Shown: positions 27,101-36,713 of the stretch, piece by piece | How positions within the stretch are numbered: position 1 is the stretch's first letter | Layout: each line of letters starts with the position of its first letter | Origin: Streptomyces sp. NBC_00247 | GTDB lineage: Bacteria; Actinomycetota; Actinomycetes; Streptomycetales; Streptomycetaceae | Assembly (NCBI RefSeq): GCF_036188265.1 | Contig: NZ_CP108093.1 | Location: forward strand, 1,054,001 to 1,118,000 | Direction of reading: 5' to 3' | DNA: 64,000 nt | Program-made: the position numbers and the translations under genes | Notes under the pieces: generated by a model | Databases searched by the model: none | Told to the model about the DNA's origin: nothing | Seen by the model: only the letters and a program-made list of their open reading frames with translations

Positions 27101-29853
27101 CGCCGGTGGTGGGGAGCGCGGGCGCGGGGAGCATCGGCGACCTGATCGAGGCGATGTCCGCGACGATGGTGCCGCCGGGTGATGCGGTGCCGCCCGTCGA
27201 GGCCCTGTCGGAGGCCGAGGCGGAGGTGACCCCGCCGCCGCCCCCGCCCGCACCCATGCCCACGAGCGCGCCGCGCTTCGTGGAGAACACCGTGCTCTTC
27301 GCCATGGAGGGCGATCAGATCTCGTTGTCGGACGTCGAGGCGTCCTCCGACGGCGTGGTCCACGTGGAGGTCAAGGAGGTCGGCCCGTCGAAGACGACGG
27401 TGAAGACCAGGAAGCAGCCCGCCCCCGGCCTATCCCGCCCCACCCGCCGCCCGCTCATCGCGCTGAAGGACCTCGACGACTGGCTGGACTTCCTGGAGGC
27501 CATGCTCGGCCGTGGACCGGTCCCGGAAGCCGGATCGCTCATCGGGTCCCTCCATGACCTGGAGGAGCTCAGCAAGTACGAGCAGCTCATCCAGGACGAG
27601 ACCGAGATGGACATGGACCAGCGGGAGCCGGAGGCGCGCTTCCCGTGGATGGGCGTGGTCCGCGACATCGCGGAGGACCAGGGGTTCCTGCACTGGGAGT
27701 TGGATTTCGCGCTCGTCTTCGCGGAGGCCGGCGGGTTCGACCTTCAGGTGGGGAACCCGCCGTGGGTGCGGCCACAGTGGAAAGAGAATCCAGTTCTCGC
27801 TGAGTCCGAGCCATGGTTCATGCTGACCGAGAAGCCCCAGGCTGCTGAGAAGGACCGCCGGAGGACGGCCGAGCTTGCAAAGACGCGGGTGGCCGCGTAC
27901 ACGCTGGGAGAGGTGACCTCGACCGCCACCACGGCCAGCTACCTGGCGGCACCGCATACCTACCCGCTGGTCTCGGGCAGTCAGCCTGATCTGTACCGAG
28001 CTTTCATGTGCCAGGTGTGGGCCCATGCCTCAGCAGCAGGGGCTATGGGGTTGGTGCATCCGGACTCTCATTTCACGGGCGACAAGGAAGGCGCACTGCG
28101 CGAGGCCGCTTACCGTCGCCTTCGCGTACACGGCGACTTCTTCAATCCCGGGCACCGCTTCTTCCCCAAGCCGGTGGGTGAGTCAACGCACTTCGGGGTG
28201 CACATCTATGCGCCGCCGGGAGAGATCGACTTCGAGAATCTGTCGTGGCTGGTCTCCGTCGACGCTCTTCGGCTCTCCTCGCAACACGATGGTTCGGGTG
28301 ACGGGCCGGGCATTCGTTATCGAGGTGGTGCCTACGATGTGCGTCCCCACCGCGACAGGGTCATCCACGTGACGAGTGACACCCTGTCTGTGTGGCAACG
28401 TCTCCTTGGAGGGGAAAACGTACCGGTAGAGCAGAGCCGCTTGCTGTTCCCTGTGAGCACGGAGGAGATCTCGGCGATCGAAGCTCTCGCCGATTACTCT
28501 CTACGACTTGGTGCCTTTGATCCGCAAATCTCGCCCGGCTACCACGAGAGCGGCGCGAAGAAGGACAATCTCATCGACTATAACCGTGTCGATCCAGAGA
28601 CCGGCAAGGAGTATCAACCTGAGGAGTGGAAGCAGGTAATCCTCAAGGGGCCGCAACTCGGCGTGGCCACACCCGCGTTCAAGCGGCATGACGCCAACAG
28701 CAACGACCCCTATGGTGTTGATCTTGTTCAGTTGCCTTCCGATCACGTTCCGGACACCGCGTATGTGGTGGCGAACGGGCGGGATGCGGAATACGTCGAG
28801 GCTCAGGACCGGTGGTTGGACCGCGCCGAGTTGGAGCGGATGCGAGGTTCGGACGACACGATCCGTGCCGTAAGGGAGACTCTGGCCGAGAACTCGAATT
28901 GCCTGCCGAGAGATGTTCCGTACGACTCGGTGGACAAGGAGCTCGCGACTCTGGCTACGAAGTCGTACACGGAATTCTATCGGCTTGCATGGCGGCGGCA
29001 GATCGCCCCGGATACGGAGCGGGCGCTGTTCGCGGCGCTAGTGCCACGAGGCGTTGCACATATTCACATGGTGCACAGCGCGGCGCTGGGCACCAACAGG
29101 GAAACGAGTCTCGCAGCAGGATTCTGGGCAGCTCTGCCCGTGGACTACTTCTTGCGCGCAACGGGACGCGGCGATCTCCAAGTGGCCGGAGCGAACGTGA
29201 TGCCCGCACCCCGGCCCGACCACCCCCTGGCCCCCGCCCTCCTCCTCCGCACCCTCCGCCTCAACTGCCTCACCACCGCCTACGCCGACCTCTGGCAGGA
29301 GCTCCACGACTCCACCTGGCCCGCCTACGAGCCTTGGGCCCGGCCCTGGCCGTACATGACGACCGAACTCCCCGCAGTCACCCCCACCTGGCAACGCGAC
29401 ACCCCCCTCCGTACCGAGTACGCCCGCCGCGCCGCGCTCGTGGAAATCGATGCGTTGGTCGCGGTATGGCTCGGCATGGATGCCGATGCGTTGATCGCCG
29501 CCTACAGGGGGCGATTCCCGGTCCTCCAGAAGTACGAGGTGGTGACATGGTTCGACGCCGAAGGGTCGAAGCTGGCCGGTAACGCCCGCACGATTGGCCA
29601 GCGCCAGACGAAGGACACCTGGAAGCAGTTCGAGGCGTACATGGCCGACCCCGTCTTCAAGGCCCACCAAGCCGACCCCGCCAACAACCCCGCCCCCGAA
29701 ACCCCCGTCCCCACCGGCTACACCGCCCCCTTCTACAAGGCCGACCGCGAGACCGAGATGCGCGACGCCCACGCCTACTTCCAGAAGCGTCTCGACGCCG
29801 CCGTCAGGGCCGGCAAGTGGGACCCGGTCACGCAGGAGGTGCCCAAGCCGTGA
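24124..29853 (+). CDS. Giant N6-adenine DNA methylase, DrmMI/PglX/Eco57I-like
   Basis: The 1,909-residue protein contains a gamma-class adenine methyltransferase. SASYYTPESL (about 616-625) is the motif X region, ICEPALGSGAFL (660-671) is motif I (SAM binding), YGVDLNATGVELAEVSMWL follows, and the catalytic motif IV is NPPW (1211-1214). About 540 residues separate motifs I and IV, far more than in typical Eco57I-like enzymes. An N-terminal region of about 600 residues precedes the core and a target-recognition-like region follows. From about 27.78 to 29.2 kb G+C falls (29 of 60 bases at 28561-28620) against about 70% around it. It overlaps the SNF2 gene and the next helicase gene. Expected role: mark host DNA for the island. 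Confidence 0.88.
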   Translation: MSTDFDSFSNRGEYLSAFYFAEQLGDGLKKGVFADWADRESDEHDPRPTPRESVRALRSTYLDEKYRGYFAEQAKADEQDDERNDRQDDRQDDEYPNTAAFEAHLNTYGDEEWCGRVEDWHRQVLTSLGFPSVSVEPTARTLTVHRAGREHEVTVAWHGDGIVALDCGWSASNDTALDADGYGRLLHPLRAGSGESYETGQALATWLFQSELGEEGGAAPRFVLLLCGGVVVLADRHAWGEGRYLSANLDAALERNDRRQLGELATIAGLFSHDVLAPAVDGKPPAIDALVKASRDNAVGVSGELREGLQKSVEILANAVLDRLEESGLDPRDIERPDVSFARQLTRESLRYLYRILFLLYAEARPELGILPADDGSYEAGYSMARLRELVERDELLTEETARQGFHLHASLDVLFKKVNNGYRPYGTEPNDELPGDDEETRRRKTKYRSEDRGLRFEPLRSELFERDSVRLIGNETRDPRSDEDSDPAWLDLRPRNSALHEVLRLLTLKKAERAGGRAGFISYRNLGINQLGAVYEGLMSYTGIIAEEELCEVAKGGDPAKGSWLVPSQRLKEYPENTWVTYDDRDAVKGLRGPKKYPPGRFVYRLAGRDRETSASYYTPESLTKVTVELALKHRLDQERDADGNVVKTRAAELLKYRICEPALGSGAFLNEAINQVAEEYLRRRQDELGVSVPTGDALTEKQKAKAYIALHNAYGVDLNATGVELAEVSMWLNTMHPGMRAPWFGLHLRRGNSLIGGRRAVYAAGDVTPLKGKAPWLNAKPLAPEPLPFLKDAAEQPLPDGAVHQFLLPTPGWAAVTGASGDAKKLLAQLAESGVKDLAEWKKGILKTPARRLNKKTGEPILDRKSGGEAVSQYTRLRDAARRAEFLWSLVVKRMELSEREIARSIDVWGADTKDEEFAFLRRSEDEGDDGGSGVAAVRMSKEKVYADLFRAAGTPYWRLKRVMDAWCALWFWPVGKAGLLDGSDDVYAGAPVVGSAGAGSIGDLIEAMSATMVPPGDAVPPVEALSEAEAEVTPPPPPPAPMPTSAPRFVENTVLFAMEGDQISLSDVEASSDGVVHVEVKEVGPSKTTVKTRKQPAPGLSRPTRRPLIALKDLDDWLDFLEAMLGRGPVPEAGSLIGSLHDLEELSKYEQLIQDETEMDMDQREPEARFPWMGVVRDIAEDQGFLHWELDFALVFAEAGGFDLQVGNPPWVRPQWKENPVLAESEPWFMLTEKPQAAEKDRRRTAELAKTRVAAYTLGEVTSTATTASYLAAPHTYPLVSGSQPDLYRAFMCQVWAHASAAGAMGLVHPDSHFTGDKEGALREAAYRRLRVHGDFFNPGHRFFPKPVGESTHFGVHIYAPPGEIDFENLSWLVSVDALRLSSQHDGSGDGPGIRYRGGAYDVRPHRDRVIHVTSDTLSVWQRLLGGENVPVEQSRLLFPVSTEEISAIEALADYSLRLGAFDPQISPGYHESGAKKDNLIDYNRVDPETGKEYQPEEWKQVILKGPQLGVATPAFKRHDANSNDPYGVDLVQLPSDHVPDTAYVVANGRDAEYVEAQDRWLDRAELERMRGSDDTIRAVRETLAENSNCLPRDVPYDSVDKELATLATKSYTEFYRLAWRRQIAPDTERALFAALVPRGVAHIHMVHSAALGTNRETSLAAGFWAALPVDYFLRATGRGDLQVAGANVMPAPRPDHPLAPALLLRTLRLNCLTTAYADLWQELHDSTWPAYEPWARPWPYMTTELPAVTPTWQRDTPLRTEYARRAALVEIDALVAVWLGMDADALIAAYRGRFPVLQKYEVVTWFDAEGSKLAGNARTIGQRQTKDTWKQFEAYMADPVFKAHQADPANNPAPETPVPTGYTAPFYKADRETEMRDAHAYFQKRLDAAVRAGKWDPVTQEVPKP

Positions 29854-32800
29854 GGCCGACGCTCGAGGCGCAGGGGCTCAAGGAGAGCCTGCTGCAGTAC
29901 CTGTCCACCACATACGCGCTGACCGACGAAGGTGCGCGGCAGGCGCTGCACCGGTTCCTGGGGGACGAGAACTCCGGGATGTTCCGGGGACCGTTCGTCC
30001 GCCTGCGTACGCCGTTCGTCCAGGCGGACGCGTCCTGGACCAGGTATCTGGACTGGCAGCGGACCGACGACTGGATACCGTACGCGCATCAGGCGAAGGC
30101 CTTCGAGCGGCTGTCCTCTGCGGGCGGCCGTACGCCGAAGCCCACGCTCGTGACGACCGGTACCGGCTCCGGCAAGACGGAGTCGTTCCTCTATCCCGTA
30201 CTGGACCACTGCGCCCGCGAGCGGGCGGCCGGCCGGACCGGGGTCAAGGCCGTACTCCTCTACCCGATGAACGCGCTCGCCACCGACCAGGCCCAGCGCA
30301 TCAATGAACTCCTGCGTGAGCACGAGGCGTTGAAGAAGGTGAGGGCCGGGCTCTACATCGGCGACAAGGCGGCGACGCACTACGACCGGGTGTACACGCG
30401 CCGGTCGGACATGCAGATCTCGCCGCCCGACATCCTGATCACGAACTACAAGATGCTGGACCTGCTGCTCCAACGGGCCCAGGACGCACCGCTGTGGGCG
30501 GACGCGGACATCCGCTACGTGGTCGTGGACGAGTTCCACACCTACGACGGCGCGCAGGGCACGGACGTCGCGATGCTCCTGCGCCGCCTCGCCTCGGCGG
30601 TCGGGGTTGCGGAGAAGGGCCGTCCGCTGGGGCGGATCTGCCCGGTGGCGACCTCGGCGACGCTCGCCTCCGACAGCACGGACCAGGACGGCGTCCGTCA
30701 GCTGCTCGACGTGGCGACGCAGGTGTTCGGTACGGAGTTCGACGCGTCCTCGATCGTCGGGGAGAACCGCCAGACGGTGGACGAGTTCGTGCCCCCGGAC
30801 GACATTGACCCGTTGCTGGCGATCCCTGTCCCGGACGAGTTGGCCACCCTTCCCGACCCCTCGCTCGGCAAGGAGGAGTTCCTCGCGCTCGTCGAGGCCG
30901 TCACCGGCACCCGCGAGACCGATCCGCACGTCCTCGGCGGTCTGCTGAAGAAGCACATGCTGACCTCGGCCGTGATGCATGCCCTGGACGGGCAGGTGCG
31001 GACCGTGCCCGAGGTGCTCGACCTGATGTGGCGGCGGGGCGCGTTCTCCTGGGGACAGGCGATCACCCGGCAGCCGGAGGTGGCGGCGTCCGCCCTCGCC
31101 CGGCTCCTGGCGCTGCTCTCGGTGGCTCGTGATCCGGCCTCCACGCCCGAACGGCCGCGGCCCTTCGTGCAGGTCGAGGTGCATCAGTGGGCGCGGTCGG
31201 TGTCGCGGGTCGTGCGTGGTGTGCTGCCGTGGCCCAGGGCCGAGTTCCAGTGGGACTCGGCCGGTTCCGCCCCCCACTCGGGCGAGCAGCCGGCCCGTAC
31301 CGCCCCGGTGACCACGGCGACGGCGGGCGCGGCCGCGAACCTGTTTCTGCCGGCCGTCTACTGCCGTGACTGCGGGCGTTCGGGCTGGGCGGTGTTCTCC
31401 CCGGAGACCGACGACGCGGACGTACAGGTCGACACGCACAAGATCCGGCGGGCCTCGGTCAGCCAGGACAAGATGCGGGTCCGGAACCTGATCGCGGCCA
31501 CCGAGAAGGAGGCCCAGGAGGGCTCCGGTGCCGCCCCGATGGAGGAGGCCGGGCGCGGTGCGGGGCACGGCGGCACCCCTCTCGCGGCCACCAATGCCGG
31601 GCAGTTGCGAGTACTGGACGGGCCGAAGCGCCGTCTGCGGCTGCCCGATCCGGTCGAGGACTACGACCAGGAGACCGGCGCGCCCCGGCTGGCGGGCTCC
31701 GACGCGGCCTTCGTCCTCGTCTGGCTCGGGGACACCGCAACCACCGCCGCGGAGGACGACTGGTGCCCGGCCTGCGGCTCGCACAACGCGATCCGATTCC
31801 TCGGTACGGGTGCCGCCGCCCTCGCCGCGGCCTCGGTCACCCAGCTGTTCACCGGTGGCGAGATGGACAGGGCGCAGGGTGAGGACAAGACCCTGATGTT
31901 CAACGACTCGGTGCAGGACGCCGCCCACCGGGCCGGCTTCGTGGCCAGCCGGTCGTACACCTTCTCCTTGCGCGCACTGTTCAAGAAGCACCTGTCGGAG
32001 GAGACCCCGACCGCGCTGCACGACCTGATCGCCGACGTGGTCGCGGCGACCACCGACCGCGAGACCCTTGCCGCCGTCGTCCCCACCGACCTGCACGACT
32101 TCAAGGGCGTCAAGCGGCTCCTGTCCGGTCAGGGGCGAGGCGGGGACAGGAAGACCTGGGAGCTGATCGGCGAGCGGTTCGCCTTCGAGGCGCTGATGGA
32201 GTTCGGCTTCCGCTCCCGCAACGGCCGCACCCTGGAACTCACCCGTACCGCCGCGGCCCACGTACGCATCGAGGACCCTGCCTCCGCGATCGCCCTGGTC
32301 AGGGCCGCGCACACCGAGCCGTACGGGCACGGCGGCGGGCTGCCGGTCATCGAGCAGGACGACGCCCGCTACCTCGGGTTCCTGAGGATCTTCCTGGAGC
32401 GGCTGCGGACCCGCGGCGCGATCGGTCACACGTGGCTGAACGGATACCTCTCGGAGGCAGGCACCAGCAGGTACTTCATCTGGGGCAAGCGGCCTCCCGG
32501 CATGCGCGCCTTCCCCAAGGGCATCGCGGCGCCGGTGTTCCTGCTCAGCGCACCCAAGACGAGGAGCGAGTTCGACTTCGCGACCGGCCGCCTCTCCTGG
32601 CACGAGCGGTGGGCGCAGCGGATGCTCGGGTTGCCACGGAAGCAGGCCGCGGAGTTCTGGTCGCGGCTGCTGCCCGCGCTGGTGGAGGCGGGTCTGCTCT
32701 CGGTACGCACTCCGACCGACGGCAGCCTGCGTGTCTACGGTCTGAAGCCGGGCGCGATCGATGTGCAGCTGTTGAAGGACGCCGAGGTGAACGAGGCGTT

Positions 32801-35800
32801 CGTCCGCTGCCCCGACTGTTTCTGGGAGCAGACCGTCCACCCCGGCCTGCTCGCGCAGTGGGACGGGCAGCGCTGCCCGTCCTACCGTTGCCGCAGCGGA
32901 ATCCTCGTGGCGGGCGACCGGCCCGAGGGGCTCGGCATGCACCAGCGGGACCGTGACTACCGCGAGGACTACTACCGCGGGCTGTACCGGAAGGCGGGCA
33001 CGTACCAGGTCATCACGGCCGAGCACACGGGCATGCTGACCCGGCCGGAGCGGGAGCGGGTCGAGGCGGCGTTCAAGGACGGCAGCGGGTTCAAGGACCC
33101 CAACGTGCTGTCCTGTACGCCGACGCTCGAAATGGGCATCGACATCGGCGACCTGTCGGCGGTCGTGCTCGCCGCACTGCCGAGGCGAGCCGCCAACTAC
33201 GCCCAGCAGGTGGGCCGGGCCGGGCGGCGTACCGGGAACGCGTTCCTGCTGACCATCCCGGACCGCAGCCGCCGGGACCTGTACTACCTGGACCAGCCGC
33301 GCGAGATGATCGCCGGGCAGATCGTGCCGCCGGGCAGTCACCTGTCGGCCATCGAGATCCTGCGCCGCCAGTACCTCGCGCACCTCCTCGACCTGGCCGC
33401 ACGGGGGCGGCTGCCGCGCACCGACGGCCGTCCGCTGCCCGCGGTCGTACGGGACGCCCCGGCCCTCTTCGGCCCGTCCGGATACCTCGCCGATCTCGTC
33501 GAAACGGCGCTCGCGGATGCCTCGAACCTGGTCGAAGGGTTCCTGGACCTGTTTCCCGTCGGCGTCAACGAGCAGGCAGCGGAAGACCTGCGGGCCTTCG
33601 CCGGGCGCGGGCTGCGCAGCGCGGTGGAACAGGCCGAGCGACAGTGGCTGCACGCCGAGGAGGTGCTACGGCGGCGGCTGCGGTACATCGCAGAGGCCCG
33701 CGACGAACTCCACGACACCGAGGACGAGCAGCGCGACCGCAAGGCCGAACTCGATGCCGAACACCGGGCGCTCGGCAAGCGCCTGAGCAAGCTCGGGCTC
33801 ATCACCGCCCAGCAGGCCCTGTGCGATCTCGGTCTGCTGCCGAACTACGCGCTCATCGACTCCGTCACCACCCTCAACGCGACGCTGTACTGGGTCGACG
33901 GCGTGGATCCGAAGACCGGCCGGGACCGCTTCGACTCCAAGATCCGCTCCTACGACCGGCCCCGGCGCTACGCCCTGTCCGAACTCGCTCCCGGCAACAC
34001 GTTCTACGTCAACGGCTACAAGCACGAGATCACCGGTATCGACATCGGCAGTCCTTCCCAGCCGGACTGGAAGACCTGGCGGTTCTGCCAGGAGTGCGGT
34101 TACGTCCGCACCGAGGACGCCCAGGACGACCGCTCGCCCTGCCCGCGCTGCGGCGGTACGGGGATCGCGGACGACGGATCCTGCCTGCACCAGGTCATCG
34201 AGCCCACGACCGTCACCTCCCGCGACAAACGCGAGGACGCCCGTATCGGCGACGACAAGGACGACAGGGAACAGCGCTACTACACCGTCATCGATGCGGT
34301 GGACATCCCCCGGGAGGAGATCAAGCAGGGCGCGTCCTGGCGGCACGTCCATCACACCTTCGGCGTCGACTACTGCCGCAAGGCGGTGATTCGCCGCATC
34401 AACGTCGGCCCGACGCGGTTCGACAGCCAGACCGAGGACGAACTGGCCGGGCAGAACGTCCGGATGGCCCCGTTCCACGTGTGCACCGCGTGCGGGGCGG
34501 CGACCGCCGACGGGAAACCGGTCTTCGACCACGCCACCGACGCCTTGGACTCCTCGGCCGCCCACAACCCGAAGGTCAAGCACCACCAGCCGTGGTGCCC
34601 GCTGCGGCGTGGGATGAAGGCCGCCACCGCGCCCCAGCAGGCGGTGCTTCTCGCCCACCAGCTGAACACCGAAGCGCTGCGGGTGCTCCTTCCGGCGGCC
34701 ACCGTGCTCGTCGAGGAGAAGATCTACTCCTTCAAGGCCGCACTGCGGCTCGGGGTCGACCGGCAGTTCGGCGGTGACCCCGCGCATCTGGACACCACGC
34801 TGGCCCGTATGCCCGACCAGGCCACCGGCGAGAAGCGCCACTTCCTGGTGCTCTTCGACCGGCTGCCCGGCGGCACCGGATACCTGGACCGGCTGACCGA
34901 CCCCGGCGACTTCAAGGAGATGCTCCTCAAGGCCCGTGCGGCGCTCCTCGCCTGCCCTTGTCAGGACGAGGGCCTGCGGGCCTGCCACCGCTGTCTGCAC
35001 CGCTACACGGAGGAACGCCACCAGGACGTCGTCTCACGCCACGAGGCCCTGGAGATCCTCGGTGACCTCCTCGGCCCGGTCGACGAGAACGGCGAGCCGC
35101 TGCGTGGCGCCGACGGCGACCCCGTCGACGGGTGGGCGGTCACCGAGGTGGCGTCCACCGAAGTGATCGGCCTGGACAAGCAGGTCGAGTCCGACCTGGA
35201 GGCCCGCTTCCTGGCCGCCCTGCGCAAGTGGAGCGAGAACCAGGACGATGCCGCACTCGACGAGAGCGGAACGAACAGCGGATACCTCCGCTTCACCGGT
35301 TCCACGGCCGGTACGGGTGAGGCCGCGGACACCGGGTCCGTGAGCTCGACCGGCTGGCGGCTCACCGCCCAGCGCACCATGGAGCACACCCGCACCGACT
35401 TCACCTTCGAATCCACCGACGGCCCGCGCCGGCTCGTCACCGTCTACCTCGACGGCCACAGGTACCACGCCAGCCGCAAGCACAACCGGATCGCGCCCGA
35501 CTGCACCAAGCGCAACCACCTGCGGGCCGACGGGCACATCGTCTTCCAGATCACCTGGGACGACCTGGAGCTCTTCGAGAAGGGCGAAGCCGCCAAGGCG
35601 CGGCCGGTGTGGCCGCCCTACCGGCGCATCGGCCAGGAGACCGCCAAGGACTGGTACGAGGAGCTGGGCGGCGACCGCGCCCACTTCCCGGACGCCGTGT
35701 TCGCCAATCCCATCGACACGCTCCTCGCCTACCTGCGCCGGCCTTCCCGTACCGCGTGGGGGCGGCGGGCCAAGGCGCTGGTCGGCGGGCTGATGAGCGT

Positions 35801-36713
35801 GCCCGAGCCGCTCGTGCAGCAGGCCGACCGGAGCCAGGCGCGCGAAGCCGTTCGGGCCGCCCTCGCCGCCCTCGGCGGCGGTCGGGCGCCGGGGCCCGAA
35901 GCCGGGGAAGGCGACGGCGCGATCCTCGTCCTGCACGCCGTGGACGACAACGGGCTGCCGCTGGTCTACACCGTCGACGCCTCCGGGCAGGAGCCGAGTT
36001 GGAGCGCCATCGCCCTGCTCGACGACCGCACCACGAGCCTGGGCACCGCCGAACACAAGCTGATGTGGCGGTCCTGGCTGTACTGGTCGAACCTGCTGCA
36101 GTTCCTGGCCTTCGCAGGCGGTGACGGCATCCAGCTCGCGAGCAGCCAGGCCGCCGACTACCCGGTGGAGATCCTCACCATCGGCGGCGGCGTCGGCGAA
36201 CTCGAATCGCTGATCGTCCAGCGGAACCCGGCCGCCGACGAGGGGAGTTCAGTGGTGGACGGCGGCCGCACCGCCGTACGCGCCGCGGTACTCACCGGCG
36301 GGGCCGACGCCGATTCGGCTGAGGAGTCCTCCCTGGAGAAGGTGGTCGCCGGCGTACTGCGGGACCGGGCCTGGGACGAGGACATCATCGACCTCCTTGA
36401 GGAGGACGAACCGGAATCCGACCTCACCCGGCTGGCCAGGAAGATCGCCGCCCGGGGCAAGAAGGCCCCGGTCTTCGGCTACGAACTGGGCGAACGGGGC
36501 TGGCAGGCGGACTTCGCCTGGGCCGATTCCCCGATCAAGGTCGCCGTCGTCGTGACCCCGGACGCCCATGGACCCGACGCCGGGGAAGAGCGCCGCAAAC
36601 GCGACGAAGCGTACGCCGCCGACGGCTGGACCGTGCGTACCGCCACCGACTGGCTCGAACACTTCGACACCCTCCTGACCCTCCTCCCCGACACGGAAGG
36701 CACCCTCTCCTGA
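29850..36713 (+). CDS. Giant DEAD/DEAH helicase with DUF1998-like zinc domain and nuclease-like tail (DrmA/DrmB-like)
   Basis: A 2,287-residue protein starting at a GTG that overlaps the methylase stop, with AGGAGG at 29834-29839. Walker A TTGTGSGKTESF (Lys109), Walker B VVVDEFHTY (DEFH, 227-230) and motif VI QQVGRAGRR (from 1119) define an SF2 core with an insertion of about 800 residues between lobes. Zinc-ribbon pairs (CPDCFW/CPSYRC, CQECGY/CPRCG) follow. A DUF1998/MZB-type cluster is at Cys1702, Cys1704, Cys1712 and Cys1715 (CPC and CHRC). The tail has two VSR/PD-(D/E)XK-like stretches: VTVYLDGHRYHAS (Asp1868) and WQADFAW (Asp2221) followed by RDEAYAADGWTVRTA. DISARM keeps the helicase (DrmA) and DUF1998 protein (DrmB) separate, so this may be a fused form. 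Confidence 0.85.
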   Translation: MRPTLEAQGLKESLLQYLSTTYALTDEGARQALHRFLGDENSGMFRGPFVRLRTPFVQADASWTRYLDWQRTDDWIPYAHQAKAFERLSSAGGRTPKPTLVTTGTGSGKTESFLYPVLDHCARERAAGRTGVKAVLLYPMNALATDQAQRINELLREHEALKKVRAGLYIGDKAATHYDRVYTRRSDMQISPPDILITNYKMLDLLLQRAQDAPLWADADIRYVVVDEFHTYDGAQGTDVAMLLRRLASAVGVAEKGRPLGRICPVATSATLASDSTDQDGVRQLLDVATQVFGTEFDASSIVGENRQTVDEFVPPDDIDPLLAIPVPDELATLPDPSLGKEEFLALVEAVTGTRETDPHVLGGLLKKHMLTSAVMHALDGQVRTVPEVLDLMWRRGAFSWGQAITRQPEVAASALARLLALLSVARDPASTPERPRPFVQVEVHQWARSVSRVVRGVLPWPRAEFQWDSAGSAPHSGEQPARTAPVTTATAGAAANLFLPAVYCRDCGRSGWAVFSPETDDADVQVDTHKIRRASVSQDKMRVRNLIAATEKEAQEGSGAAPMEEAGRGAGHGGTPLAATNAGQLRVLDGPKRRLRLPDPVEDYDQETGAPRLAGSDAAFVLVWLGDTATTAAEDDWCPACGSHNAIRFLGTGAAALAAASVTQLFTGGEMDRAQGEDKTLMFNDSVQDAAHRAGFVASRSYTFSLRALFKKHLSEETPTALHDLIADVVAATTDRETLAAVVPTDLHDFKGVKRLLSGQGRGGDRKTWELIGERFAFEALMEFGFRSRNGRTLELTRTAAAHVRIEDPASAIALVRAAHTEPYGHGGGLPVIEQDDARYLGFLRIFLERLRTRGAIGHTWLNGYLSEAGTSRYFIWGKRPPGMRAFPKGIAAPVFLLSAPKTRSEFDFATGRLSWHERWAQRMLGLPRKQAAEFWSRLLPALVEAGLLSVRTPTDGSLRVYGLKPGAIDVQLLKDAEVNEAFVRCPDCFWEQTVHPGLLAQWDGQRCPSYRCRSGILVAGDRPEGLGMHQRDRDYREDYYRGLYRKAGTYQVITAEHTGMLTRPERERVEAAFKDGSGFKDPNVLSCTPTLEMGIDIGDLSAVVLAALPRRAANYAQQVGRAGRRTGNAFLLTIPDRSRRDLYYLDQPREMIAGQIVPPGSHLSAIEILRRQYLAHLLDLAARGRLPRTDGRPLPAVVRDAPALFGPSGYLADLVETALADASNLVEGFLDLFPVGVNEQAAEDLRAFAGRGLRSAVEQAERQWLHAEEVLRRRLRYIAEARDELHDTEDEQRDRKAELDAEHRALGKRLSKLGLITAQQALCDLGLLPNYALIDSVTTLNATLYWVDGVDPKTGRDRFDSKIRSYDRPRRYALSELAPGNTFYVNGYKHEITGIDIGSPSQPDWKTWRFCQECGYVRTEDAQDDRSPCPRCGGTGIADDGSCLHQVIEPTTVTSRDKREDARIGDDKDDREQRYYTVIDAVDIPREEIKQGASWRHVHHTFGVDYCRKAVIRRINVGPTRFDSQTEDELAGQNVRMAPFHVCTACGAATADGKPVFDHATDALDSSAAHNPKVKHHQPWCPLRRGMKAATAPQQAVLLAHQLNTEALRVLLPAATVLVEEKIYSFKAALRLGVDRQFGGDPAHLDTTLARMPDQATGEKRHFLVLFDRLPGGTGYLDRLTDPGDFKEMLLKARAALLACPCQDEGLRACHRCLHRYTEERHQDVVSRHEALEILGDLLGPVDENGEPLRGADGDPVDGWAVTEVASTEVIGLDKQVESDLEARFLAALRKWSENQDDAALDESGTNSGYLRFTGSTAGTGEAADTGSVSSTGWRLTAQRTMEHTRTDFTFESTDGPRRLVTVYLDGHRYHASRKHNRIAPDCTKRNHLRADGHIVFQITWDDLELFEKGEAAKARPVWPPYRRIGQETAKDWYEELGGDRAHFPDAVFANPIDTLLAYLRRPSRTAWGRRAKALVGGLMSVPEPLVQQADRSQAREAVRAALAALGGGRAPGPEAGEGDGAILVLHAVDDNGLPLVYTVDASGQEPSWSAIALLDDRTTSLGTAEHKLMWRSWLYWSNLLQFLAFAGGDGIQLASSQAADYPVEILTIGGGVGELESLIVQRNPAADEGSSVVDGGRTAVRAAVLTGGADADSAEESSLEKVVAGVLRDRAWDEDIIDLLEEDEPESDLTRLARKIAARGKKAPVFGYELGERGWQADFAWADSPIKVAVVVTPDAHGPDAGEERRKRDEAYAADGWTVRTATDWLEHFDTLLTLLPDTEGTLS

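Noticed and set aside
29775..33653. About 1,290-codon minus-strand frame antisense to the DUF1998 helicase
   Set aside because: Composition is the Val/Gly/Arg pattern of antisense frames; the plus strand has all motifs.
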